64,000 nt of DNA from Leptolyngbya iicbica LK (GTDB lineage Bacteria > Cyanobacteriota > Cyanobacteriia > Phormidesmidales > Phormidesmidaceae), in assembly GCF_004212215.1 (NCBI RefSeq), contig NZ_QVFV01000001.1, forward strand, positions 52,606-116,605, read 5' to 3'. Each line of letters opens with the position of its first letter. Position 1 is the stretch's first letter. Positions 36,297-45,406 of the stretch are shown here, in pieces. The notes under the pieces were generated by a model, which saw only the letters and a program-made list of their open reading frames with translations, did no database searches and was not told where the DNA came from. The position numbers were made by a program, and so were the translations under genes.

Positions 36297-37358
36297 ATGG
36301 CTCAACGATTAGAAACGCATGTGTACCCGGTTCTGTGGCACGAAGATCATGTCTTGCTGATTGACCAAAGAAAGCTGCCCAAAGAATATTCGGTCGTTTC
36401 CATTAGCCGTTGTGAAGATATTTTGACGGCGATCGCCTCCCGCATTGTGCGCGGTGGGCCAGCATTAGGCATGGCGGCGGCTTATGGGCTGTATCTGGGT
36501 GCCACCACCATTCAAACCGACGACCGCACAGCGTTTCTCGAACGGTTAGAAGCGATCGCCGAACAGCTCAAGAGCGTCCGCCCCGACAAGGCCAATCTGC
36601 TCTGGTCAGTCGATTATCTGGTCAAGCAGGTGCAGCAGAGCAGCGCCAGCGTTGATGAGCTTAAAGCCAACTTGTTGAAACAGGCCCAAAAAATTCAGCA
36701 AGAGGACTGGGAAATCTGTGTCGCGATCGGCAAACATGGCCTCGCCGCGTTACCGCAAACGCCTGCCAAACTGACCCTCTACACCCACTGTAATCACGGG
36801 GCGTTAGCGACTTCGGGCTTTGGCACTTCCCTGGGCATCGTTCGCACCGCCTGGCAAGAGTCGCGGTTGGAAAAAGTGATCGCCGGGGAAACGCGGCCTT
36901 GGCTGCAGGGCTCCCGCCTCACGGCGTGGGAATGCGTGCAAGAGCAAATTCCCGTCACGATTGTCACCGACAGCATGGCTGCCCACTGCATGAAACGGGG
37001 CATGGTAGATGCCGTCGTGGTGGGAGCCGATCGCATCGCGGTCAATGGTGACACGGTGAATAAAATTGGCACCTATGCCCTCGCGATCGCCGCTAAAGCG
37101 CACAACTTGCCCTTCCTGGTGGCGGCTCCGTTATCGACCGTAGACTTCGGACTGGCGACCGGGGACGGCCTCGACATTGCCCAGGGCCAAGGTACCGATG
37201 TTTGCCGCCTGGGCGATACGGTCACCTGTCCCGAAGACGTGGCGACCTACAATCCCCTGGCTGATGTCACCCCCGCTGACCTGATTACGGCGATCGTCAC
37301 CGAGCATGGGGCGATCGCCCCGGCTGACCTCGCTAACTTTGCCCAGCGTCAAGCCTGA
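36297..37358 (+). CDS. mtnA: S-methyl-5-thioribose-1-phosphate isomerase
   Basis: A 353-residue aldose-ketose isomerase of the methionine salvage pathway. It recycles methylthioadenosine, the by-product of spermidine synthesis, so it supports the SpeD-SpeE route. VSISRCEDILTAIASRIVRGGPALGMAAAYG is the N-terminal signature, the catalytic Cys lies in LYTHCNHGALATSGFGTSLGIV, and the catalytic Asp in VVVGADRIAVNGDTVNKIGTYALA. The ATG is at 36297. The last 10 bp overlap the end of the convergent cysteine synthase gene. No other mtn gene is in the window. Confidence 0.96.
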   Translation: MAQRLETHVYPVLWHEDHVLLIDQRKLPKEYSVVSISRCEDILTAIASRIVRGGPALGMAAAYGLYLGATTIQTDDRTAFLERLEAIAEQLKSVRPDKANLLWSVDYLVKQVQQSSASVDELKANLLKQAQKIQQEDWEICVAIGKHGLAALPQTPAKLTLYTHCNHGALATSGFGTSLGIVRTAWQESRLEKVIAGETRPWLQGSRLTAWECVQEQIPVTIVTDSMAAHCMKRGMVDAVVVGADRIAVNGDTVNKIGTYALAIAAKAHNLPFLVAAPLSTVDFGLATGDGLDIAQGQGTDVCRLGDTVTCPEDVATYNPLADVTPADLITAIVTEHGAIAPADLANFAQRQA

Positions 37359-38350
37359 AAGTTGGCAGGCAATAACTCATCTGACCAGAGGTCTTTCTGT
37401 TTAAGCCAATCGCGGCTAAACAATCGTGACTGATAGCGGGCTCCACTGTCGCACAACACCGTGACAATGGTGTGTCCCGGCCCCATTTTTTTGGCCAGTT
37501 TCACAGCGGCCCCTACGTTGATGCCCACCGAGCCGCCCATAAAGAGCCCGTCTTTATAGAGCAATTGGTAAACCGTTTTCAACGCTTCAGGATCCGTGAC
37601 TTGAATGGCATCATCCGCCGGAGCTCCCTGCATGTTAGCGGTGACTCGGCCATTGCCAATGCCCTCGGTGATCGAGTTGCCTGATGAGCTGATTTCCCCC
37701 GTTTTGACGTAACTGTAGAGCCCACTGCCCATCGGATCTGCCACCACACACTGAATATCAGGATTTTGATCTTTGAAGAACATGGCAGTCCCCGCATAGG
37801 TGCCCCCGGTTCCCGTCGCGGCCACCCAGGCATCCACCTTACCGTCGGTCTGAGTCCAAATTTCGGGACCCGTGGTTTCATAATGGGCGCGGCGATTGGC
37901 CAAATTATCAAACTGGTTGGCCCACACTGCATTCGGGGTCTCCTCCGCAATGCGTGCCGAGACTTTCACATAGTTATTGGGGTTTTTATAAGGCACTGCA
38001 GGCACCGGACGGACTTCTGCTCCGAGAGTACGCAGCATGTCCATTTTTTCTTGAGATTGAGTATCGGGAATCACGATCAGGCACTTGTAACCCTTGGCGT
38101 TGCAAATGTGAGCCAGCCCGATACCTGTATTCCCGGCGGTGCCTTCCACCACGGTGCCACCGGGATGCAGTACTCCCCGTTCTTCGGCATCTTTGATGAT
38201 GTAGAGTGCAGCCCGATCCTTCACCGATCCACCGGGATTCAGAAACTCCGCCTTACCGAGAATTTCGCAGCCCGTTTCTTCGCTAAAACTGTTCAGCCGA
38301 ATCAGGGGAGTGTTGCCTACGGTGCCGACAAAGCCTTGTTTGATATCCAT
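37349..38350 (-). CDS. cysK: Cysteine synthase (O-acetylserine sulfhydrylase)
   Basis: A 333-residue fold-type II PLP enzyme that makes cysteine from O-acetylserine and sulfide. The PLP Lys is in NPGGSVKDRAALYII, the phosphate loop in GTGGTYAG, and the substrate loop EGTAGNTGIGLAHICNAKG. That loop reads EGTAGNTG, not the bacterial EPTSGNTG, and the middle region PYKNPNNYVKVSARIAEETPNAVWANQFDNLANR resembles the longer fungal and cyanobacterial cysteine synthases. No SAT (cysE) is adjacent. It converges on mtnA with a 10-bp overlap. Confidence 0.93.
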   Translation of the reverse strand: MDIKQGFVGTVGNTPLIRLNSFSEETGCEILGKAEFLNPGGSVKDRAALYIIKDAEERGVLHPGGTVVEGTAGNTGIGLAHICNAKGYKCLIVIPDTQSQEKMDMLRTLGAEVRPVPAVPYKNPNNYVKVSARIAEETPNAVWANQFDNLANRRAHYETTGPEIWTQTDGKVDAWVAATGTGGTYAGTAMFFKDQNPDIQCVVADPMGSGLYSYVKTGEISSSGNSITEGIGNGRVTANMQGAPADDAIQVTDPEALKTVYQLLYKDGLFMGGSVGINVGAAVKLAKKMGPGHTIVTVLCDSGARYQSRLFSRDWLKQKDLWSDELLPANFQA

Positions 38351-38590
38351 CCTGGGTGCTAACTAAAGGAGCGCAAGTCACTACATTTGCCATCCTAAAG
38401 GGTAATGGTGACAGCAACCGGGATTGAGCCGGAAATGTTGGGGCACAAACCCCCGAGGACTCAAAACCGCTACCGAACAGCGCCACCGAGAGCGAGCTCA
38501 GACGCCACCGTCGCATTCAAAGCAGGGTGGAAATTAGGGTGAGGCATTGATTATGCTGAAGCCTGTAGCTGCTCGTTTCGGGAAAGGCAA

Positions 38591-39097
38591 ATGGTCGCTG
38601 TGCAACGCTGGTTAATTCTGCTCGTGATGGGGATTTTGAGTCTGGTCTGGATGCCGTCGGTGGCCCTGGCCCAAGCCAACAACTACGCCCCGCCGCTGTC
38701 GTTCAGCAATGCCGAACTGCGGGGACGAGACTTTCGCGGCCAAAACCTGCAGGCAGCCGAATTTTCTAATGCCAATCTATCAGAAGCTGATTTCACCGGA
38801 GCCGATGCCCGAGGCGCGATTTTTAGTGCATCGGTGGCGCGGGAAACCAACTTTCACGGGGTCGATTTTTCCACTGGCATGTTAGATTCCAGCAATTTCA
38901 CCGGGGCTGACTTTTCCGATGCGCTGCTGATCGATACGATTATGCTGCGTTCGACCTTTGACGATGCTGACATTACGGGCGCAGACTTTTCCGGCGCGCT
39001 GCTAGACGGGGTGCAGTTCCGTAACTTGTGCGCGATCGCATCGGGCACCAATCCCCAAACTGGGGTTGCAACACGCGATTCGTTGGGCTGTCGTTAA
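38591..39097 (+). CDS. Pentapeptide-repeat protein, probably thylakoid-lumenal
   Basis: A 168-residue protein. A signal peptide of about 30 residues (LILLVMGILSLVWMPSVALAQ) is followed by A(D/N)LXX repeats from LRGRDFRGQNLQAAEFSNANLSEADFTGADARGAIF to ADITGADFSGALLDGVQF, forming a right-handed quadrilateral helix. The end, LCAIASGTNPQTGVATRDSLGCR with two Cys, matches the C-terminal cap of cyanobacterial and plant lumenal pentapeptide proteins (TL17/TL20.3-like). The molecular role of this group is unknown. It stands alone, 4 bp from the convergent gene at 39102. Confidence 0.9.
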   Translation: MVAVQRWLILLVMGILSLVWMPSVALAQANNYAPPLSFSNAELRGRDFRGQNLQAAEFSNANLSEADFTGADARGAIFSASVARETNFHGVDFSTGMLDSSNFTGADFSDALLIDTIMLRSTFDDADITGADFSGALLDGVQFRNLCAIASGTNPQTGVATRDSLGCR

Positions 39098-39101
39098 GGG
39101 C

Positions 39102-39878
39102 TTACGCCGGCACTGACCGAGGGGTGAGGGGCAGTTCGAGGCGATCGCCGACGGCGGATTCGAGAACTTGAATGGCCTTGCCCTGAGCCGCAAACTGCTC
39201 TCGCACCGTGGCTGGCCCTCCCGAAGCCGACAGCACGGAGACAAGCAGTCCCTCGTAGGTGGTCTCTTGGGCATCGGTAGTGGGCAACATGACCTGTGGC
39301 TGTAACCAATCAGCCAATTCGTTAGCACTTTTGACCCCGCGAATGACTGGGCCCACCAGCGGCAGCGACAAAGTCAGCATGGGCGTCAGCACCACATCGA
39401 CGGGTGCTTCTTGCTTCAGCGACTCGGGATGATAGCCGTGGGGCTCATAAAACAGCTTCAAACCAGTCGCGTTTTCCGTGACGATGTACCCGTTTTCTAG
39501 CAGAGTCGGACCAATGGGCGAGCCTTGAACCGCTTTCACGATCACGCCGCCGCGCGTCGTCGATTCACCATGATCGAGGGCCGTGACATCGGTAAAACCA
39601 AACTCGCGCACCACCTTCGCGGCATTGGGCGAGCCCACAACCGGAATCGATTTGTCCAGCGCTTTCAAGGTTTCAGGATGAGCGTGATCCGGCAAGCCCT
39701 GGGTCAGCAAGATAAAGTCAACGTCGCTGGGCAGGGGAATGGTTTTGGTCTTCTCGCCCTTGAACAGCCAGTCGGCATTGCCAAAGGTCAAAGCCCCGAT
39801 GAGCCAAGGGTCAACTAAAATCTTTTGGTCAGCGATTTCCCACAACCAACTGTTGTTGTCGAGCCAGGTCGTAAACAT
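39102..39878 (-). CDS. Metallo-beta-lactamase-fold protein with an altered metal motif
   Basis: A 258-residue protein of the UlaG-like MBL fold: WLDNNSWLWEIADQKILVDPWL opens the fold and DFILLTQGLPDHAHPETL is at the place of the HxHxDH motif. Both leading His residues are replaced (TQGLPDH), but the Asp-His pair remains. EPHGYHPESL is at the next conserved His position. Similar proteins with the same substitution occur, as I recall, in cyanobacteria and plants, suggesting a conserved variant rather than a decayed gene. It may use one metal or none. There is no signal peptide. Function unknown. Confidence 0.8.
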   Translation of the reverse strand: MFTTWLDNNSWLWEIADQKILVDPWLIGALTFGNADWLFKGEKTKTIPLPSDVDFILLTQGLPDHAHPETLKALDKSIPVVGSPNAAKVVREFGFTDVTALDHGESTTRGGVIVKAVQGSPIGPTLLENGYIVTENATGLKLFYEPHGYHPESLKQEAPVDVVLTPMLTLSLPLVGPVIRGVKSANELADWLQPQVMLPTTDAQETTYEGLLVSVLSASGGPATVREQFAAQGKAIQVLESAVGDRLELPLTPRSVPA

Positions 39879-40020
39879 GACAAGCCAGGTTTTACATCTC
39901 TTTACAGTCTAAAGGGTTGGTGGCGTTATGGTCGCGATCGCTCACCAGCGGTGAGCCTGTTGGCAGATGATGGATGGTGTTTGAGGCGCTGTTAAAGCGT
40001 TTTTGAGTCAGGTAGCCGCA

Positions 40021-40980
40021 ATGTCTGAGCCTTCCAAATCACTCCCAAAGCTAGCGGCAAGACTATTTGCGGAGACGGGCGATCGCGCTGCGTTTATCCA
40101 GTCCTTGACCGCCCCACAGCCACTCGCGCCAAGCATTTTGTGGACCCGCCCAAAGCCACCAGATCTGGACTGGCCCACGCTGCCGTCGTTGTCCTGGCAA
40201 CCGAGCCAAGTGGATCGGCTAGCGGGCGATCACCGTCCCGGTCAGCATCCGCTGCACGAGCAGGGCTATTACTATTGCCTAGATTTTTCGTCAGTGTTCG
40301 CGGTGTCGCTGCTGCAAGCGATCGCCGAACCCATCGAAGTGGCGATCGACCTTTGTGCGGCTCCCGGTGGCAAAAGCCTATGCACCTGGGTCATGCAAAC
40401 CCCCCAGCGGTTACTGTGCAACGAAGTGATTCGCAAGCGGGTCAAAATTCTGATTGCCAATCTCAAACGCTGCGGGGCGATGGAGGCGATCGTACTTAAC
40501 CAAGATCCCGCCGTTTTAGCAGAGCATTTGCCCTACTCAGCGCAGCTCGTACTGGTGGATGCCCCCTGCTCCGGTCAATCACTGTTAGCCAAAGGCCAAG
40601 AGGTGCCCGGTTGCTTTCACAAGGTCACCATCAATCGCAACGCTAATCGACAAAAGCGGATTTTGGCCAACGCGGCTCAACTGGTTCAAGCCAACGGCTA
40701 TCTGCTGTACTCAACCTGCACCTACGCACCGCAGGAAAACGAACAAGTTTGCCAGTGGTTTCTCAAACGATTTCCTGACTTTCAAGCCGTTCCGGTGAAG
40801 GCGATGGCGGCATTTCAGTCGCATCTTACCCCGTCGCCCTGCTATCGCCTCTGGCCGCAATCTGGCTTGGGGGCAGGGGCGTTTGCCATGTTGTTGCAGC
40901 GCCAACAAGGAAGCCGTCAACCGCTCAATGAAGATTTTTTGGCACAGTCGCAATTCAAACTGCATCCCAAAAACCTTTGA
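40021..40980 (+). CDS. RNA (cytosine-5)-methyltransferase, RsmB/NOL1-like
   Basis: A 319-residue SAM-dependent methyltransferase. AIDLCAAPGGKSLCTWVM is the SAM-binding motif I, VLVDAPCSGQSLL the motif IV with catalytic Cys, and LLYSTCTYAPQENEQVCQWFL the motif VI with the second Cys. These define the NOL1/NOP2/Sun family, which methylates C5 of cytosine in rRNA or tRNA. There is no NusB-like N-terminal domain as in RsmB, so it may be an RsmF- or tRNA-type enzyme. The ATG at 40021 is preferred to an in-frame TTG at 40003. Confidence 0.88.
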   Translation: MSEPSKSLPKLAARLFAETGDRAAFIQSLTAPQPLAPSILWTRPKPPDLDWPTLPSLSWQPSQVDRLAGDHRPGQHPLHEQGYYYCLDFSSVFAVSLLQAIAEPIEVAIDLCAAPGGKSLCTWVMQTPQRLLCNEVIRKRVKILIANLKRCGAMEAIVLNQDPAVLAEHLPYSAQLVLVDAPCSGQSLLAKGQEVPGCFHKVTINRNANRQKRILANAAQLVQANGYLLYSTCTYAPQENEQVCQWFLKRFPDFQAVPVKAMAAFQSHLTPSPCYRLWPQSGLGAGAFAMLLQRQQGSRQPLNEDFLAQSQFKLHPKNL

Positions 40981-41072
40981 CATCAAGCAATTGACGGCTT
41001 TGAGGCCATGACGGTTGTCTTTACCGGACAACCATCAGGGTAGGGGGACGATGTGGCGTCACCCCGCCCCGA

Positions 41073-42818
41073 TTATTCTGCGATCCGCGAGACTTGGGGG
41101 GCATCTTCAGCCGCAACGGCTTCCAATGCCTGCATCTCGAAGCTGGCAGTCGGGGTATTGAAATCGACGCGCAGTGGGAACGCCACCGGATTGCTGGAAT
41201 CTACAGCAGGGTTGATTTCGCTCACCGTGAACTGAGTCACCCCGCCATTCACCAAGCGATCGCCCAGCTGATCCGCATAATCGCTGAAACTCAGGATATC
41301 GCCAGGGCTAAAGTCGCCTAACACAATCCCGTCAACCGACACCTCGAAGGTGTCATCGGCATCAATTCCCGTGGGGAAGCCGCTGACTCGGGTAAAGACA
41401 GAATCATCGGCTTCGCCCACACCGGTCATGCCCGGAAATACGCGACTAGCGACACCGACCGGCACATCGCGTGACGTCATGGTGTATTCAAACCCGTCAG
41501 CAGCTGGGGGATCAACCCAACGACCTGAGGGGACGTTGTTGAAGACAAAGACGCCGATCGCAATAAAGCGCGTGGGCAAAACGGGACGAAACTGGTTGCT
41601 CCCATCATTGGGGTTCACTACGATGCCGTCATCATCATCATCATCGTCATCGTCATCGTCGTCATCGTCGTCGTCATCGTTGTCATCGTCGCCGTCGTCA
41701 TCACCGACTAGGCCATCGTCGTCATCGTCATCGTCGTTATCGCCGAAATCATCGTCGTCACTATCAGAGATGCCGCCAATGAGACCATCATCGTCGTCGC
41801 TCAAGTCATCATCTAGGTCATCATCGTCGTCGAAGTCATCGTCATATTCGATGTCGTCGAAAGCGGGCAGATTGATAATGGCGATGTTGTTAAAGATGCT
41901 GATGGACTCAATGCGAGTGCTGCTGGTAAACGCGCGACTCACCAACACGCGATCGTTCACCTCGACAATGTCATCATCGTCGAAGTTATCGCTTTCGAAA
42001 TCATCATCAAAATCATCATCATCAAAATCCCGGTTGGGACTTCCCCCCCGAGCAAATAAGCCCGGTGGCGCAAAGATGTTGCCATCCTCAAAGGAAAATT
42101 CCACCGAGTCCGCTTCGTAGCTCACGCCTTCCCGCACCGCTTCATACTCGCTAGCCGGAATGAAATTGTTGAGGACGATTTGATCAACCGCTTCGCTAGT
42201 ACCCTCTTGATATTGCACCAGAGTTACAGGAGTACGCCGACGCACAACGCCCACGCCCGATGCTTTTGTGACAAATCCGGTTTCACGCAGAATGTAGTTT
42301 TCCGCCCGATATTCGTTGAACGGATCACCGCCCATCGTGAGCATGTCAGGGCTGAGCACCTCAAACTGCAGTTCAGTCGGCACGTTCACAAATTGCGCAC
42401 CAGAGGGACCGATCGCTCGAAAAGACAAAGTCCCCAGCATTTCGCCCTGAGCACCGACAAAATTATCGGCAAAGCCATTCTCTTCGGTAGCCGATAAGCC
42501 ATTGCCGCCAATGCTAATCGTTGGGAGTGTGCTGAGGCGAAAGATCGCATCGGCGGGAATATTACCCCGACGGGTTTCGATCATTAAGGTGCCGTCATCG
42601 AGCTCGCTGTTGTAAATAACCGCACGGGTGTCGGTCGCATTGGGCGTTTGGCTATTGTCGATAGTGCCGTCTGTAGGCACGAAGATTTCAGCATCGTTGA
42701 GGACAACGCCGCCGCCGGTGACTCGGAGCTGCGCCCAGCCAGGGCTAGCTGCCATTGCCAGGGCCAGACTACTGGCCAATCCCACGAGAGGAACTGTGCG
42801 TGATCGAGAAAAACTCAT
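41073..42818 (-). CDS. Secreted Asp-rich protein with long poly-Asp tract
   Basis: A 581-residue exported protein. MSFSRSRTVP, hydrophobic core and GWAQ form a signal peptide from ATG 42818; an upstream ATG at 42857 would spoil it. The two flanking regions (about 30-240 and 405-581) are beta-rich with no family I recognise. Between them lie several acidic blocks (DFDDDDFDDDFESDNFDDDD and others) and a run of 17 consecutive Asp. Such segments can bind calcium in bulk; a role in the extracellular matrix or in mineral nucleation is an inference. The acidic stretch is encoded by GAT/GAC trinucleotide repeats prone to length change. No operon partner; the porin gene upstream at 43057 is on the same strand but has its own promoter space. 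Confidence 0.85.
   Translation of the reverse strand: MSFSRSRTVPLVGLASSLALAMAASPGWAQLRVTGGGVVLNDAEIFVPTDGTIDNSQTPNATDTRAVIYNSELDDGTLMIETRRGNIPADAIFRLSTLPTISIGGNGLSATEENGFADNFVGAQGEMLGTLSFRAIGPSGAQFVNVPTELQFEVLSPDMLTMGGDPFNEYRAENYILRETGFVTKASGVGVVRRRTPVTLVQYQEGTSEAVDQIVLNNFIPASEYEAVREGVSYEADSVEFSFEDGNIFAPPGLFARGGSPNRDFDDDDFDDDFESDNFDDDDIVEVNDRVLVSRAFTSSTRIESISIFNNIAIINLPAFDDIEYDDDFDDDDDLDDDLSDDDDGLIGGISDSDDDDFGDNDDDDDDDGLVGDDDGDDDNDDDDDDDDDDDDDDDDDGIVVNPNDGSNQFRPVLPTRFIAIGVFVFNNVPSGRWVDPPAADGFEYTMTSRDVPVGVASRVFPGMTGVGEADDSVFTRVSGFPTGIDADDTFEVSVDGIVLGDFSPGDILSFSDYADQLGDRLVNGGVTQFTVSEINPAVDSSNPVAFPLRVDFNTPTASFEMQALEAVAAEDAPQVSRIAE
41628..41702. repeat. GAT/GAC trinucleotide repeat within the Asp-rich gene
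   Basis: On the plus strand an uninterrupted series of ATC and GTC triplets (17 from 41628 to 41678), then one GTT and further triplets. In frame it encodes poly-Asp. The mixing of ATC with GTC reduces, but does not remove, the chance of slippage. Confidence 0.9.
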
Positions 42819-43056
42819 ATGCCGAACTCCTTTAACAGTGCTCAAATTTGGGGACAAGGGGGTTAATGGGTGTAATTTTTAACTCAAAATACTCAGACGG
42901 GCTCGCAATTGGCAACCGACAAAACCGTTAGGTTTACCAGACGTAACCTCGGCCACTAGGGTTCCGCACAAGCCAAAATCACTTTTCATCCAATGTGCTT
43001 TGGCTAGTCAAAAAAGCAACTGCCGGTTACCAGCGTTATGCCTGAGCAAGCGATCG

Positions 43057-44940
43057 CTAAAACCGGAACGTCGTTCTTAACGCGCCGATAGTAATCGTGT
43101 CGCTGCCTGCCGTGTTGTCAGGATTAACCAACACAATCACGCCAGGGGTGAGGCTGATATTGTCAGTCATCTGATAGCGATAAAACGCCTCGATATGCAA
43201 GGTGGCATCGGGTTGCCCCCCCGGATCGCCCAAATTACCCGCCAGCAAGTCTGGAATATTTTGCCCTTGGCGCAGATCGCTGTCAGTAATGCGCGGAGGT
43301 TGCCCCACATACAGCCCGCCTAAATTCCCTGGACCAAATAGGTCTGGAAAGTTCAAAAAGGTCATCCAGTTCACCGTTTCCACCGAACCGTCTTCTCCGG
43401 GCGTGACGGAGGTGGTGTACCCCCCCCAACCGCCGATGGTGAATCGAGGCGTCACGTCCCATTCGACCGTAGCGCCAAAAGCATTGGTCGTGAGGGCATC
43501 GCCAGCAGAGAGTTGGCTATCGCCAATGCCGGTGCCAATGTTGCCGTTTTCGCTATAGCTGTTGACGTAGTTCAACGCCAGGTCAACCGTGTCAAGGGGA
43601 GAGGCCGTGAGCTGAAAGCCCAAGGTGCGATCGCCCGCCAACAAGCCCGTATCTTCGCCAGGGTCGTTACCATCCGCCACGGCATAGACCCCTTGCAGAC
43701 TCAGCCGATCAATAATTTGCCAGTCAAACCCGACCCCAGTGTCGCCATTGCCAATACTGAGAATGGGATTGCGTTGCGCCAGCAAAGACAGCGGGCCAGA
43801 ACCGGCTCCTTCGGCTTCACTCGGCCCGCGAAAGACACTGACCTGGTTGACGCCAGCCGCCCCCGCGACCAGCGCAAAGCGATCGCCGATCAAGCGGCGA
43901 TAGGTCAAATCCGTGAGCTCAACACTCAAGTCGGTTTCCCCTTCGTAAGCCAGGCGAATGTTGTTGGTGAGACCGAGCGCCCCGTTGCTGCCGGGATCAA
44001 ATAGACTGTTGCCCTGCCCTGCCTGCAAGCTAATGAGCAGCAGATCGCGGCGACTCAAGCGACTGAGTAAAGACAACTGAGCATTTGAGTAAAACGTCAG
44101 GCTACCACCGCCGGGATCCTCCGTTTCAGCCACGCCATCGACGGGAAAGAAGTCTGCGGTGTTATTTGAGCGGCCTTGGAGGCCAAACACGACCTGCCCA
44201 AAGAGTCGAGTGGTAGAAGAGAACTGATTGGCCCGCAATTCTGCAACCGTGGCCTCCAGTTCATCCACTCGGGTCGTCAGCTCGGTATCAAATTCCTGCA
44301 CCAAAGCTGCCACCGTTTCTTGATCTTCCGGCAGCAGCCTCACCACTTGATCCAGACAGGCATTCAACGCGGCGGCAAACTCATATCGAGTCATCGCGCG
44401 ATCGCCCCGAAAAGTGCTGTCAGGATAGCCTTCTAAACAACCATAGTCCTCGACCAATGACTGCACTGCGCCAAAGGACCAATGATCGGGGTTGATGTCA
44501 GATAATTCGTTAACCGTGACCGTTTGCGCCACAGGCCGCGGATTACGAAGCTCTAAGGCAGGCTCAGGCTGCGCAGTATCCGTACGCTCAGTTGGCGAGT
44601 CATCAGCGCTCCCAGATGACGTTGACTCAGCATTCGGCGTCAGCCAAATATCCGTAGTCCCCCCAGTATTCTGCCCGGTTGTTTCGGTTTCTAAATCGGT
44701 GAACGGCAGCCCCGCCATGAGGGCAGCGTCCCTGGCGGACAGGGGTGACAAGTCGGTGAGCTGGGGCAGGGTCGCCGACGAGATGGACTGATCAGCCGCC
44801 GCGTCAGTCAGCGGTCGGTGAGTAGTCACAAGGTCATTTAGCGATGCAGTTGTCGGGGCTGCGATCGCGCTTGGACTAGCCCAAACGCCCACAGCCAGCG
44901 TCATCGCACCCCAAAGCGGTCCGTTGAAGGTCATCGACAT
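43057..44940 (-). CDS. SLH-domain carbohydrate/iron porin (OprB-like)
   Basis: A 627-residue outer-membrane porin of the cyanobacterial SLH-OprB type, often labelled iron-uptake porin. A signal peptide from ATG 44940 (MSMTFNGPLWGAM, cut after SAIAA) precedes an acidic linker. One SLH domain follows (INPDHWSFGAVQSLVEDYGCLEGYPDSTFRGDRAMTRYEFAAALNACLDQV), which binds peptidoglycan-linked polymer, then a short coiled coil (EFDTELTTRVDELEATVAELRA). The barrel runs from FSSTTRLFGQ to the terminal Phe of GALRTTFRF. GAGG lies five bases before the ATG. Substrate uncertain: the family includes both sugar and inorganic-ion porins. Confidence 0.9.
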   Translation of the reverse strand: MSMTFNGPLWGAMTLAVGVWASPSAIAAPTTASLNDLVTTHRPLTDAAADQSISSATLPQLTDLSPLSARDAALMAGLPFTDLETETTGQNTGGTTDIWLTPNAESTSSGSADDSPTERTDTAQPEPALELRNPRPVAQTVTVNELSDINPDHWSFGAVQSLVEDYGCLEGYPDSTFRGDRAMTRYEFAAALNACLDQVVRLLPEDQETVAALVQEFDTELTTRVDELEATVAELRANQFSSTTRLFGQVVFGLQGRSNNTADFFPVDGVAETEDPGGGSLTFYSNAQLSLLSRLSRRDLLLISLQAGQGNSLFDPGSNGALGLTNNIRLAYEGETDLSVELTDLTYRRLIGDRFALVAGAAGVNQVSVFRGPSEAEGAGSGPLSLLAQRNPILSIGNGDTGVGFDWQIIDRLSLQGVYAVADGNDPGEDTGLLAGDRTLGFQLTASPLDTVDLALNYVNSYSENGNIGTGIGDSQLSAGDALTTNAFGATVEWDVTPRFTIGGWGGYTTSVTPGEDGSVETVNWMTFLNFPDLFGPGNLGGLYVGQPPRITDSDLRQGQNIPDLLAGNLGDPGGQPDATLHIEAFYRYQMTDNISLTPGVIVLVNPDNTAGSDTITIGALRTTFRF

Positions 44941-45406
44941 GGTTTCCTCACACAGCATTCAATCGGAAAAGACAAACCCTGACGCCATCTCCCACCCAGA
45001 ACCCAGGCAAATGCTGTCAGAGTTTCCTCGGTTGCTGTAAATGTATAAGATCTAACTCGTTCAAGCCAGTCTATCCAACCCTTTTTTTTGACTTGCGGCT
45101 CAAGTCAGTGGCATCTCCAGACCAGCAAAGCCATCTTTCATGAGCCCCAAGTCGCTTCGGGGTCGCATCTTGAGCCCTGAGAAGGTAGCGTAAACTTTAC
45201 ACAGTAATTTTGTACACGTGAACGGTTTGCAGCATTTCAGCAGCAGCACGCAACACTCAGTATGCCGGGCTACCTGATCGCGATCGCTCCGACCTTTGTC
45301 AGAGCCTCAGTTCATCGAGTACTATTAACGAGCATCTAGCAATAATCACTAATTTAAGCGCTCAATAATTGAGCTTTCACTTAGCAAATAATCATATTTA
45401 TTAATT
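44941..45406. other. Intergenic region between porin and glycosyltransferase genes
   Basis: About 460 bp separating divergent genes, so both promoters should lie here. A T-run of eight occurs at 45082-45089, and AT-rich DNA near 45310-45400 precedes the glycosyltransferase start. I see no clear operator or RNA motif. Confidence 0.5.

Noticed and set aside
41628-41845. Triplet repeat considered as a CRISPR array
   Set aside because: There are no unique spacers and no cas genes; it is a coding microsatellite.
41350-42120. A 256-codon plus-strand frame made mostly of Ser
   Set aside because: It is the antisense reading of the Asp-rich gene; ATC/GTC repeats read in another frame give poly-Ser. 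No start signal or family.
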